Below, piece by piece: positions 33,698 through 42,133 of a stretch of 64,000 bases of DNA. The stretch is from UBA4416 sp943362175 (GTDB taxonomy: Bacteria; Bacteroidota; Bacteroidia; B-17B0; Aurantibacillaceae), in assembly GCA_943362175.1 (NCBI GenBank), contig CALRIU020000024.1, positions 1 to 64,000 on the forward strand, given 5' to 3'. A program made the translations under genes and the position numbers. Position 1 is the stretch's first letter; each line of letters opens with the position of its first letter. Under the pieces are notes generated by a model that saw only the letters and a program-made list of their open reading frames with translations, was not told the DNA's origin and ran no database searches.

Positions 33698-34588
33698 TTA
33701 ATCAACCTTTTCCACATTCTTTTTGGCTTCCTCTACCGCATCTTTCTGTTTGGAGATTTCCGATTTTTTCTTGTCCTGGTCCGATTCGTTCTTTTTGATA
33801 TCGTCTTCCGCTTTTTTAATTTTGTTGTTATAGGATTCGATATCCGATTTCAGGCCTTTGATGTTTTTTTCAAGATCTTTTTGCTGATCCTGTAATTTTT
33901 CGAGGATTTTTTTGGAAGCCTTGGCCTGCTCACTTACCGCGCCGGTACTGGCATCCACCACTTTCTTCTGAATCTCTACCTCGCCTTTTTTCTTTTCCAG
34001 CTCAAGCTCTTTTTCCTTAATTTCCTTCTCTGCCTTGCTGATCTTTCCTTTGTTGTCTTCGATATCGCTTTTCAGGTTTTTATTATCCTTTTCCAGGCTC
34101 TTCTGCTCATCTTCCAGCTTCGATTGCACTTTTTCGGCATCTTTCACCTTTTGCTGCAATGGCGCTTTGGTTATCTTCACTGCAAAATCCTTCACGATTT
34201 TTTCCGCCTCGCTGTATTTGTCTTTATTGTCGGAAGATGCCAGGTAAGCACCGCCCAGGTCGAAGGCCACGTGCATCTTCACCGTCATCTCTTTCTTATT
34301 CTCTTCGAAGGTAGCGTATACATCCACCGGGTTATTGCCGAATTCCTTGATCAGGATATTGTCGCCGAATACTTCGTTCTTATCGCTTTTTACTTTTTCA
34401 TTCTTGTAGTCTTTCATCAGGCTTTTCCAGGCGCTTTGCACATCGTCCTGGGTATTGGCATAAATGGTGGTGCTGATGGCATTCTGAGAGCCGGTAGAGA
34501 ATTTCTCACTCCCTTCCTTTAACTCGATACGCTGAGCGGATGCGGCTAAGGTTGCCAGGGAGGCTGCTAAAACTAATGCTGTTTTCAT
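33698..34588 (-). CDS. secreted protein with long C-terminal coiled coil
   Basis: This protein has 296 residues from the ATG at 34588, which begins an ideal signal peptide (MKTALVLAASLATLAASAQ); the longer frame to 34657 would bury it. Residues 20-135 form a mixed alpha/beta domain (STTIYANTQDDVQSAWKSLM, VDVYATFEENKKEMTVKM) seen in secreted Bacteroidota proteins. Residues 145-296 are almost only K, E, D, Q, S and N with heptad spacing, as in periplasmic coiled-coil proteins. I cannot assign a function. The gene is isolated by 100 to 580 bp of repeats on both sides. Confidence 0.82.
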   Translation of the reverse strand: MKTALVLAASLATLAASAQRIELKEGSEKFSTGSQNAISTTIYANTQDDVQSAWKSLMKDYKNEKVKSDKNEVFGDNILIKEFGNNPVDVYATFEENKKEMTVKMHVAFDLGGAYLASSDNKDKYSEAEKIVKDFAVKITKAPLQQKVKDAEKVQSKLEDEQKSLEKDNKNLKSDIEDNKGKISKAEKEIKEKELELEKKKGEVEIQKKVVDASTGAVSEQAKASKKILEKLQDQQKDLEKNIKGLKSDIESYNNKIKKAEDDIKKNESDQDKKKSEISKQKDAVEEAKKNVEKVD

Positions 34589-34793
34589 AAACTGTTTTTT
34601 TAATGGCGTGATTAATTTCACTTTTTTAAAAGTAAGGGTTATTCCCAAACAAGCCATTACAATATGACAATTTTTTGTTAAAAGACCAGGAGGACTGTTG
34701 TGCTTACATGTTTCTGTTTGTAAATCGCAGAGCTCAACAGTATCATTTAGATGGGAGATTGATTACTCCGCTATATCTGCAAGCATAAAAATC

Positions 34794-34942
34794 AGGGCGT
34801 GCCGGCGAAAGCCGTCAGGCTTTTCGTTTCAATCTTTTGGCCTTGCACTTCGGCTGCCCCTTCGACTTCGCTCAGGGTGACAGCCCAGTGCCCGGCCAAA
34901 AGTATTTCCACGGCTCCCGATAGCTATCTGGACCTTCACGCG
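34794..34942 (+). repeat. dispersed intergenic repeat with variable hairpin core (copy B), carrying a nested palindrome
   Basis: This is the plus-strand counterpart of 3888-4016. GGGCGTGCC starts the element, then GTCAGGCTTTTC and CAATC, a core stem CTTTTGGCC (34834-34842) with GGCCAAAAG (34894-34902), and ATTTCCACGGC. Inside the core loop sits a CTTCGACTTCGCTCAG element, and the right flank is broken by the TCCCGATAGCTATC palindrome (34915-34932). Both insertions are absent from copy A. Confidence 0.65.
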
Positions 34943-34949
34943 GCCCTAA

Positions 34950-35085
34950 CGCCAGGAGTGGGGTTTAATCTTCTTATTGAGGGACAAGCGCGCGCCAGGG
35001 ATAGAGCCATTGCCTGAGCTCTTTTTTGCAGGCCTTTTCCACTGCAAAAAAAGCGAGTGGCGAAAGCCCGCCCGGGCGCCCAAAG
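34950..35085 (-). repeat. dispersed intergenic repeat with variable hairpin core (copy D)
   Basis: This is the minus-strand counterpart of 17744-17861, with GGGCGCCCGGGCGGGCT at its start and ATCCCTGGCGCGCGC at its end. The core stem is CTTTTTTGCAG (35021-35031) with CTGCAAAAAAAG (35042-35053), unlike that of copy C. Copies B and D lie side by side in the 34589-35165 gap, which has no gene. An 8-bp inverted repeat AAATGCAT-g-ATGCATTT follows at 35108-35124. Confidence 0.65.
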
Positions 35086-35165
35086 ATTATCCTTTTTTTA
35101 ACAGAGCAAATGCATGATGCATTTTATCTTTCACGCCAACTTGTTGGCTTTGAAATGGGAGGATT

Positions 35166-35744
35166 TTAACTTTCCTTCTCCACATCCGTTACACCGCCCG
35201 ACACGATGAACTTCATGGCTTCGCCGCCTTCCACGTCGATCGGCTTAATCTGCTCTCTCGGCACAATCACCAGTCTTCCGGAGAAGGAATAGGAATACGG
35301 CAAATAAACGGAAACCTTATCGTTGATGCCCCAGTCGCTCAGGTCGTCCTGGGTAATAAAGCCCAGCTCCTCGATGTTGGCCTGCGGGTTGGTAAGCACC
35401 AGCACAGGCTTGGTAAAACGTTTTTTATTGCCCATGAAGGCATTCATAAAATCTTTGATCGGCGAGTAGACATGGCGGACGAAAGGAGCATGCTCCAGCT
35501 TTTCCTCAAAGAATGCAAACAGGCGCTTGAACAAAAACGAGGAGGCCAGCATGCCGATGACGGTAATGATGACCAGCACGCACACAATGGAGATCAGCGT
35601 GTCGAACACCGGGTAGCCGGTAAGCCCCACAAAGGAAAACAATCCTTCGAAGAACTGGAACAGCTTCACAAACACAATGAGTGTGATGCCGAAAGGGATA
35701 CAGAGCACAAGGCCCTGAAGGAAATATTTCAGTAGATTGTTCAT
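35166..35744 (-). CDS. DUF502 family inner-membrane protein
   Basis: This 192-residue protein has two hydrophobic helices near the N terminus (YFLQGLVLCIPFGITLIVFV and DTLISIVCVLVIITVIGMLA), followed by a soluble domain. DUF502 marks are PFVRHVYSPIKDFMNAF, KPVLVLTNPQANIEELGFIT, VSVYLPYSYSFSGRLVIVP and MKFIVSGGV. The molecular role of the family is unknown. It begins 8 bp after the hemF stop and is the last gene of the LysM-hemF-DUF502 unit. Confidence 0.92.
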   Translation of the reverse strand: MNNLLKYFLQGLVLCIPFGITLIVFVKLFQFFEGLFSFVGLTGYPVFDTLISIVCVLVIITVIGMLASSFLFKRLFAFFEEKLEHAPFVRHVYSPIKDFMNAFMGNKKRFTKPVLVLTNPQANIEELGFITQDDLSDWGINDKVSVYLPYSYSFSGRLVIVPREQIKPIDVEGGEAMKFIVSGGVTDVEKES

Positions 35745-35752
35745 CGTTTATT

Positions 35753-36676
35753 TTAAGCCCAGGCCACGCCCTTTTTAAGCTTGCTCAGGGTTTCCTGCTC
35801 CGGAGATCCAGCTGCCGTTTTGTAGTCATAGATCCAGCCGGCCTGTGCCGGAAGGCTCATCAGGATAGATTCCACGCGACCGTTGGTTTCCAATCCGAAT
35901 TTCGTTCCCTTGTCGTATACCAGGTTAAACTCTACATAACGCCCACGACGCAGGAGCTGCCATTGCTTGTTCTGTTCATCAAAGGCTTTGTCTTTGTTTC
36001 TGCGGATGAGTTCTGTATATACCGGGGCAAAAGCCTCGCCCACTTCTTTCCAGAACGCCAGGTTCTGTTCAAAGCTCATGCCTGCCCGCTCGTTGAGGCG
36101 ATCGAAGAAAATCCCGCCAATGCCGCGTGTTTCCTTGCGGTGCGGGATGTAAAAATAATCGTCGGCCCAGGTTTTAAACTCCGGGTAGTAGGCAGGATTG
36201 TGCTTATCGCATACGGCCTTCAATTGCTGATGGAACCAGGCAGCATCTTCATCCACAATGTAATGCGGTGTGAGGTCGATGCCTCCACCCAACCAGCGGG
36301 TGCCGTTGCTCATCTCGAAATAGCGGATGTTCATGTGGATGATCGGAACCATCGGGCTTTGCGGATGGATGACAATGGATACACCGGTGGCAAAGAAAGT
36401 CAGACCTTCGCGGTTGCCTGCCTGTGCCGAGCCGCTGTGCGCAGTCTCCTTAAACAAAAAATCAGGCGCTTTACCACTCACCGCCGAAAACATGACACCG
36501 CCTTTTTCGATCACGGCGCCGTTCTCCATCACCCGGGAGCGCCCACCGCCGCCCTCTTCCCTGCTCCACTGCTCTTCTTTGAATGTTGCCTTGCCATCCG
36601 CCTGTTCGAGCGACTGGCAGATATTATCCTGCAGGTTCTGCAACCAAGCGGAAATAGTTTCCCGGTTTACTTCCAT
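35753..36676 (-). CDS. hemF: oxygen-dependent coproporphyrinogen III oxidase
   Basis: This 307-residue protein has the normal HemF length. It oxidatively decarboxylates coproporphyrinogen III to protoporphyrinogen IX in haem synthesis, using O2. The signature region is conserved: GGGGRSRVMENGAVIEKGGV, VIHPQSPMVPIIHMNIRYFE, WLGGGIDLTPHYIV, YFYIPHRKETRGIGGIFFD, FNLVYDKGTKFGLETNGRVE and ILMSLPAQAGW. It is cytosolic and dimeric in known cases. Its start codon lies 10 bp inside the end of the upstream LysM gene, so translation of the two is probably coupled. Its presence indicates aerobic haem synthesis. Confidence 0.97.
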   Translation of the reverse strand: MEVNRETISAWLQNLQDNICQSLEQADGKATFKEEQWSREEGGGGRSRVMENGAVIEKGGVMFSAVSGKAPDFLFKETAHSGSAQAGNREGLTFFATGVSIVIHPQSPMVPIIHMNIRYFEMSNGTRWLGGGIDLTPHYIVDEDAAWFHQQLKAVCDKHNPAYYPEFKTWADDYFYIPHRKETRGIGGIFFDRLNERAGMSFEQNLAFWKEVGEAFAPVYTELIRRNKDKAFDEQNKQWQLLRRGRYVEFNLVYDKGTKFGLETNGRVESILMSLPAQAGWIYDYKTAAGSPEQETLSKLKKGVAWA

Positions 36677-38490
36677 CCTAATTTCTGTAGCTTGTAATCT
36701 GAGTATTTATAAATGAAGACCGCCCTGTTTTCGAAGCCGGTTTCCTCGTCCGGCCTGTAGAACTCAAAGCCGGTGCTGAGGCCCTGTGCCGGAAAGCGGT
36801 CGAGGCTGTTGATAAAGCCAGGCCCCTGCATTTTGAGCTGTGTAAGGTAATACATGGCCACATCGAAGCCCTGGAAAAAATATTCGCTCGGATCGGTGGT
36901 ATAGAAGCTCTGGTAATATTTCACCAGGTGCTGTTGCAGGGAATCCTTACAGTTAAGCCCCGTAGAGCTGGCAAAGGTAAAGTGCAGATCGTTCAGGTAG
37001 TCCTGGTCGAGGTTATCGATGTTGGCCACATTGCTGAATCCCAGCAGCACAATGTCTTTTTTATTGGAGAATACATACAGCTGCGTGATCACGTCCTGCA
37101 GGTACACCGGGTTATTGGTAAGCAATACCACCACATTTCTTCTACCGGCTACATAAGCCCCTTTAATGCCCGCCAATCCTTTTACCTCTGTGATGCTGTC
37201 GCGAAGGGTTTTGCCGATGCGCAGCAACTCTGCATTATAGCGCTCTTTAAATGCTTTCACATAAGCCTGGTCCTTGGCGGTGGTATTCACCAGGATTACC
37301 TTGCTGCCCGACATCAGGGAGTCGATGCAGTAATCGGCCAGGCCCTCGATCATGGTAAACTGTGAAGGTGTAATTTTGCTGGACAGCGGATTTTTGAACA
37401 GGATCTTGTTTTGCTGTGTGAGCGGAGAGATCGTCGGGATGCCTAAGGGGCCCGCGTACGAAGATACCGTTTTGAAAGCGCCCGGATACAAAGGGCCGAA
37501 GATCATATCGAGCGATTTGAACTCTTCCGAGCGGCAAATGCTTTGCACCTTGGCCGAATCGCGCTCCTGCAGGTCATAGATATTGAGGGTCACGTCAAAA
37601 TCTTTAGCCTGGAGGGAATCCACCGCTTTTTTGAAACCTGTATAAAAATCGAGGGCCAGCGCCTGTGTGGCCGGAAAGCCGGATTTACTGTGGGCCAGGG
37701 CATCAATGTCGATCTGATCGCTTTCCGCTAATTTAAACGGCAGGAACAAGCCGATGGTATAGTTTGTTTTTTTAGGCCTGCTGCCAGAGGCAACAGTTGC
37801 TGTCGGCTGGCTTAACGGTTCTGCCTGGGTAATCAGCGTGTTCGCTGAAGTGGTTAAGGTTGTTTTTGGAAGCTTCACAACCTGGCCTGTTTTTACACCT
37901 GCCTGGGCTCCCGGGTTCCAGCGGTAAAACTCTTCCTGGGTGATATTGAAGCGGCGGGTAAGTCCATAAGCCGTTTCACCGGCGGCTACGGTATACAGCA
38001 TCGTATCTCTTACCGCAACTTTAGTTGGAAGCGAGGAGCTTTTTTTCTTTTCACCAATGATGACAAAATCACCTTCCTTTAAACCCGCGCTCACAGTAGG
38101 GTTCCAGGCTGCCAGCTTTTTCTCGTCGATGGCATATTTCTTCGTAATGGCGTAAACCGTTTCTCCTTTTTTGACGCGGTGGTACACATAGCGGTTGGTG
38201 TCGATGGCCGGTTTCTGCACCAGCGATTCCATCGGCACTTTCAGCTCCTGTCCCGGTTTCAGGCCGTCGATGGCTTCGTCGTTTTCCGCGAGGATGGAAT
38301 TCACATCCATATTATAGAGCTTGGCAATGGCATACAGGCTTTGCCCCTTCTCCACTTTGTGGATATAGTACTTTTTACCGTTGATGGTACGGATGTCTGT
38401 GGACCTGGTCTGGGAAAAAGAAGCAACGGCTAAAAGACAAAAGATAAAAGACCAGCCCAGTTTAAAAAAGATATGTTTTTGTTTATTCAT
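36667..38490 (-). CDS. secreted protein with three LysM domains and a periplasmic-binding-like domain
   Basis: This protein has 607 residues from the ATG at 38490, where a signal peptide starts (MNKQKHIFFKLGWSFIFCLL). Three LysM domains follow: HKVEKGQSLYAIAKLYNMDV, HRVKKGETVYAITKKYAIDE and YTVAAGETAYGLTRRFNITQ. Each is about 44 residues, together spanning residues 35-210, and bind peptidoglycan. The rest, from YTIGLFLPFKLAESD onward, is a type 1 periplasmic-binding-protein fold related to branched-chain amino-acid receptors. The combination is frequent in Bacteroidota next to guaA, as here. A cell-wall-anchored sensor or scaffold is likely, but not proven. Confidence 0.92.
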   Translation of the reverse strand: MNKQKHIFFKLGWSFIFCLLAVASFSQTRSTDIRTINGKKYYIHKVEKGQSLYAIAKLYNMDVNSILAENDEAIDGLKPGQELKVPMESLVQKPAIDTNRYVYHRVKKGETVYAITKKYAIDEKKLAAWNPTVSAGLKEGDFVIIGEKKKSSSLPTKVAVRDTMLYTVAAGETAYGLTRRFNITQEEFYRWNPGAQAGVKTGQVVKLPKTTLTTSANTLITQAEPLSQPTATVASGSRPKKTNYTIGLFLPFKLAESDQIDIDALAHSKSGFPATQALALDFYTGFKKAVDSLQAKDFDVTLNIYDLQERDSAKVQSICRSEEFKSLDMIFGPLYPGAFKTVSSYAGPLGIPTISPLTQQNKILFKNPLSSKITPSQFTMIEGLADYCIDSLMSGSKVILVNTTAKDQAYVKAFKERYNAELLRIGKTLRDSITEVKGLAGIKGAYVAGRRNVVVLLTNNPVYLQDVITQLYVFSNKKDIVLLGFSNVANIDNLDQDYLNDLHFTFASSTGLNCKDSLQQHLVKYYQSFYTTDPSEYFFQGFDVAMYYLTQLKMQGPGFINSLDRFPAQGLSTGFEFYRPDEETGFENRAVFIYKYSDYKLQKLGWK

Positions 38491-38553
38491 TTGATTGAAA
38501 ACCCTTCGACTCTCACGACGCATTGGGACATTACATTAAAATTACGCGATGAT

Positions 38554-38576
38554 GCGGCTTCGAGTGCCTCAGCCAC
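38554..38576 (-). repeat. second copy of the GAGTGCCT hairpin repeat
   Basis: GCGGCT-tcgagtgcctc-AGCCAC (one C/A mismatch in the stem) matches the hairpin at 14160-14182. It lies in the 136-bp gap between guaA and the LysM gene and may end the guaA transcript, though no T run follows. Confidence 0.5.
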
Positions 38577-38626
38577 CGCTATTCATAAACTTTTTGCTTC
38601 TTCAACGCTCTATCTCTCCTACTGAT

Positions 38627-40156
38627 TTATTCCCACTCAATGGTAGCCGGGGGCTTGGAGCTGATGTCGTACACCACCCTGTTCACCCCTTTCACCTTAT
38701 TGATAATTTCATTCGAGATCTTTGCCAGGAATTCGTAAGGCAGATGGCACCAGTCGGCGGTCATCCCATCGGTAGAAGATACCGCACGAAGCGCCACCAC
38801 TTTTTCGTAGGTACGTTCATCGCCCATCACACCGACGCTTTGAATCGGCAAAAGGATGGCGCCTGCCTGCCACACATCATTATACAGTCCCGCCGTTTTC
38901 AGGCCCTCGATGAAAATAGAATCCACTTCCTGCAGCAACTGTACTTTCTCGGCTGTAATGTCACCGAGGATGCGAATGGCTAAGCCAGGCCCCGGGAAAG
39001 GGTGGCGGCCAATCAGGGAAGCATCGATGCCCAGGGCTTTTCCTACCCGGCGTACTTCATCCTTGAAGAGGCTGCGCAAAGGCTCTACCACGCTCAGCTT
39101 CATATAATCAGGCAAGCCGCCCACATTATGATGCGATTTAATGGTTGCCGAAGGGCCGTTTACCGAGAGGCTTTCAATCACATCGGGATAAATGGTTCCC
39201 TGTCCGAGCCATTTGGCGTCGGTAATGGTTTTCGATTCGTCGTCGAACACATCGATAAATACCTTGCCAATGGCTTTACGCTTGGCTTCAGGATCCGACA
39301 GGCCTTTCAGCGCATCGTAGAAACGCTGCTTTGCGTTCACACCCTTTACGTTCAGGCCCATGTGCTTATAAGAATCGAGCACCGCTTCAAATTCGTTTTT
39401 ACGCAGGAGGCCGTTGTCCACAAAAATGCAATGTAAATTGGCACCAATGGCTTTGTGCAATAACACGGCAGCCACCGAGCTATCCACACCGCCGGAAAGG
39501 CCTAATACAACTTTATCGCTTCCTAATTTTTGTTTCAGCTCGGCAACAGTAGTGTCGATGAAGGAGTCGGAAGTCCAGGTGCCTTTGCAGCCGCAGATGC
39601 CCTTCACGAAATTGGTGAGCAGGAGCGCGCCATCCGTGGAGTGGTATACTTCGGGATGGAACTGGATGCCCCAGGTCTGCTCGCCTTTGATGGCATAGCC
39701 TGCGACCTTCACATCGGCAGTGCTGGCAATCACGGTATAGTGTTCAGGAACTTTAATGATGGTATCGGCATGGCTCATCCATACCTGCGATCCGCTTGGA
39801 ACGCCTTTGAATAAGGGATCTGAACCCTCCACGAAGCTTAAATTGGCACGGCCGTATTCGCGGGAGCTTGATTTGCCCACCTCTCCGCCATAAAAATGCG
39901 ATAAGAGCTGGGCACCGTAGCAAACGCCTAATACCGGCAATTTGCCTTTGATCTGTGTCAGATCCGGGTTCAGGGGATCGTCCTGGCGAACGCTGTGCGG
40001 GCTGCCGGAAAGGATGACTCCTTTGATGTCAGGACTTAAGGCCGGGATTTTGTTATAAGGATGAATTTCACAATAGACATTCATTTCGCGCAGGCGGCGC
40101 GCAATTAATTGGGTGAATTGTGAACCGAAGTCGAGGATTAAAATTTGTTCTTGCAT
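38627..40156 (-). CDS. guaA: GMP synthase (glutamine-hydrolysing)
   Basis: This 509-residue two-domain enzyme converts XMP, ATP and glutamine to GMP. The N-terminal class I amidotransferase has ILDFGSQFTQLIARRLRE, the catalytic cysteine in LGVCYGAQLLSHFYGG, and the His/Glu pair in QFHPEVYHS. The ATP pyrophosphatase domain has the P-loop LGLSGGVDSSVAA and IFVDNGLLRKNE. The dimerisation domain ends AVSSTDGMTADW ... SKPPATIEWE, the canonical end of the enzyme. The start is ATG 40156: a TTG four codons upstream would fall in the predicted promoter box at 40166-40173. Confidence 0.98.
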   Translation of the reverse strand: MQEQILILDFGSQFTQLIARRLREMNVYCEIHPYNKIPALSPDIKGVILSGSPHSVRQDDPLNPDLTQIKGKLPVLGVCYGAQLLSHFYGGEVGKSSSREYGRANLSFVEGSDPLFKGVPSGSQVWMSHADTIIKVPEHYTVIASTADVKVAGYAIKGEQTWGIQFHPEVYHSTDGALLLTNFVKGICGCKGTWTSDSFIDTTVAELKQKLGSDKVVLGLSGGVDSSVAAVLLHKAIGANLHCIFVDNGLLRKNEFEAVLDSYKHMGLNVKGVNAKQRFYDALKGLSDPEAKRKAIGKVFIDVFDDESKTITDAKWLGQGTIYPDVIESLSVNGPSATIKSHHNVGGLPDYMKLSVVEPLRSLFKDEVRRVGKALGIDASLIGRHPFPGPGLAIRILGDITAEKVQLLQEVDSIFIEGLKTAGLYNDVWQAGAILLPIQSVGVMGDERTYEKVVALRAVSSTDGMTADWCHLPYEFLAKISNEIINKVKGVNRVVYDISSKPPATIEWE

Positions 40157-40165
40157 AGTAGCCGA

Positions 40166-40173
40166 CAAAGATA
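40166..40173 (-). promoter_or_regulatory. -7 box of guaA, 9 nt before the start codon
   Basis: The minus strand reads TATCTTTG. A message from here would have a leader of only a few nucleotides. No TTG is found at the expected -33 distance. Confidence 0.5.
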
Positions 40174-40358
40174 GCTAAATCTTTCGTTTTAAAGGGAAAG
40201 GCCGCCAAATAACTTGTGAAAAGAAAATAAACAAACCCGCCTCGCCGGGGAGAAAATGAATGAAAATCAGATTTTTTACAGACTCAGGCAACCAATCTTT
40301 CAAACAAGCTGTCTTATACACAAACGCTGTCATTAAAACCTATAATACGTATTTTATC

Positions 40359-41243
40359 ATGAAAACCATTACTCATATTGCTTCCTTATGTCTCCTGCTA
40401 TATTCTTTTACAGAAATAGAGGCCATGAGTACGTCCGGTTATACCTTTACTCCTGTGTGCAATCCTTCCGTTACTATTGGGAGCATTAGCGCTACCACTG
40501 ATTGCTTTTCCCTGTCATCATCGGTATTGCATCCAGGAGCACCCGACAGCTATTATACCTGGAATTTTGGTGATGGTACGCCCTCGGAAACCGGTAGAAT
40601 GCTGAACCACTGCTATGCCTCGGAAACCACAGCCGGAAATACCACACGAACTGTTACCTTAAGCTATTTCAATCCTGTACTGAATTGTGCAGGCAGTGCC
40701 ACTGCCACCCTGAATGTAAGTGTGATTTCGGCTCCGCCCTGCTTTAATGTACCACCTGATTTTACATTAGCTGCCTCTACGGTAACGGTATGGGCAGGTG
40801 TAGCCATTCCGGAAATCATGACGAGCTACGATTACGGAGACGGTACGCCGGTCATTTCAAATGCGATTCATACCTATGCAGCCTGTGGTAATTACATTGT
40901 ACGCATCAGGAGTTGGGATATGAATATGCCTAATACAGTCTGCCAGAATTTTGTGGCCGTTAACATCAGCTGCTCTGTACCTATGGGAATCCATGAGCTT
41001 CATAATGATGATTTTCTTTCCGTGTTCCCCAACCCAACTTCGGATCTGATTTATATAAAAGCCAAAGAGCCTGTAAAAAGCATCACGATCACAGATCCTT
41101 CCGGAAGAACGGTACTATCGGAAACACCGTTAAACCCAACAGAACCGTCGCTGGAAGCAGGTCATTTAGCGCCAGGAACCTATTTTATGAGTGTCGGGCT
41201 TGATTCAGGGCTCCGCAGAACTATTCTTTTTGTCAAACACTAA
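40359..41243 (+). CDS. secreted PKD-domain protein with type A T9SS sorting domain
   Basis: This protein has 294 residues from the ATG at 40359, which begins a signal peptide (MKTITHIASLCLLLYSFTEI). Two PKD-like domains follow, with YYTWNFGDGTPSETG near residue 65 and SYDYGDGTPVISNAIHTYA near residue 158. The end is a type A T9SS sorting domain (VFPNPTSDLIYIKA ... ITITDPSGRTVL ... LAPGTYFMSV). The protein should cross the outer membrane by T9SS and be surface-bound or released. It heads a cluster of two T9SS cargo genes followed by an ECF sigma factor; gaps of 30 and 17 bp suggest co-transcription. Confidence 0.9.
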   Translation: MKTITHIASLCLLLYSFTEIEAMSTSGYTFTPVCNPSVTIGSISATTDCFSLSSSVLHPGAPDSYYTWNFGDGTPSETGRMLNHCYASETTAGNTTRTVTLSYFNPVLNCAGSATATLNVSVISAPPCFNVPPDFTLAASTVTVWAGVAIPEIMTSYDYGDGTPVISNAIHTYAACGNYIVRIRSWDMNMPNTVCQNFVAVNISCSVPMGIHELHNDDFLSVFPNPTSDLIYIKAKEPVKSITITDPSGRTVLSETPLNPTEPSLEAGHLAPGTYFMSVGLDSGLRRTILFVKH

Positions 41244-41273
41244 ATCTTATACCATAACCAATTCACTAAAACT

Positions 41274-42116
41274 ATGAAAACAATCTTTACCATTGCCAGT
41301 GCCCTGCTTATACACATCAACTCTTCCAAAGCCCAGACTACCTTGCCTTATTTCACCGGCTTTGATAATGCCACACAAACTGCCGGATGGCAGGAATTCA
41401 GGAAAGGGAACGGAGACCCGAACGTTAAATGGGACTATTCTACTTTCGGGGCTTACTCTGCGCCTGCCAGCCTCTCCCATCTTTACCCGGTAGGAGGCAC
41501 GGGAACTACCGACAACTGGTTTGTATCACCTGGCTTTAGCCTTCCGGCAGGAGGTAAAGTGGATTCCGTACGCTGTGCCTTTTCAGGGTTCGGAATGCCA
41601 TCTTCTGCTGATACCGTTGCTTTGTACCTTTTGATTGGGTCTCCTGATCCGGCATTGGCTGGCTCCAAAAGGTTGTTGCTCGATTACAGGGGAAGCGAGT
41701 ATTCCAATGACAACACCTGGAGGAAACATACGGTCTCTGTTTCTTCTGCCACAGGGACCTGTTACCTGGCAATAAGGTATAAAACCATTAATAACTGGTT
41801 GGATGTGAAATTTGATAATATTAAGATCAGTGCCACTACAGCTACGTCCATTTACAACAAATTCCTTCAACAGGAGGGTATCGGGGTTTATCCGAATCCG
41901 GCTTCAGGGGAGTTGAACATTCAGTTTAATGATCAGCCGGCTGTTCCGGTTCTTATAAAAATATATAATCTGTTAGGCGAGTTGCAAACTGAACAGAAAG
42001 TGATAGGAGATGAATCTTTACCTCTTAATTTAAAAAACGGGACGTATTTTTACAGCATTATCACGGATGATGGTGAGCAATGTAAATCGGGAAAGCTGAT
42101 GGTACAAAACCCATAA
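41274..42116 (+). CDS. secreted jelly-roll-like protein with type A T9SS sorting domain
   Basis: This 280-residue protein has a signal peptide (MKTIFTIASALLIHINSSKAQ). The body begins TTLPYFTGFDNATQTAGW and contains NWFVSPGFSLPAGGKVDSV, a choice-of-anchor (MAM or jelly-roll-like) adhesion or carbohydrate-contact domain. The last 80 residues form a type A sorting domain (IGVYPNPASGELNIQF ... IKIYNLLGELQTEQ ... LKNGTYFYSIITDDG). It lies 30 bp after the PKD protein and 17 bp before the sigma factor. Confidence 0.9.
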   Translation: MKTIFTIASALLIHINSSKAQTTLPYFTGFDNATQTAGWQEFRKGNGDPNVKWDYSTFGAYSAPASLSHLYPVGGTGTTDNWFVSPGFSLPAGGKVDSVRCAFSGFGMPSSADTVALYLLIGSPDPALAGSKRLLLDYRGSEYSNDNTWRKHTVSVSSATGTCYLAIRYKTINNWLDVKFDNIKISATTATSIYNKFLQQEGIGVYPNPASGELNIQFNDQPAVPVLIKIYNLLGELQTEQKVIGDESLPLNLKNGTYFYSIITDDGEQCKSGKLMVQNP

Positions 42117-42133
42117 TTTTTTTGCGCAAGTAG

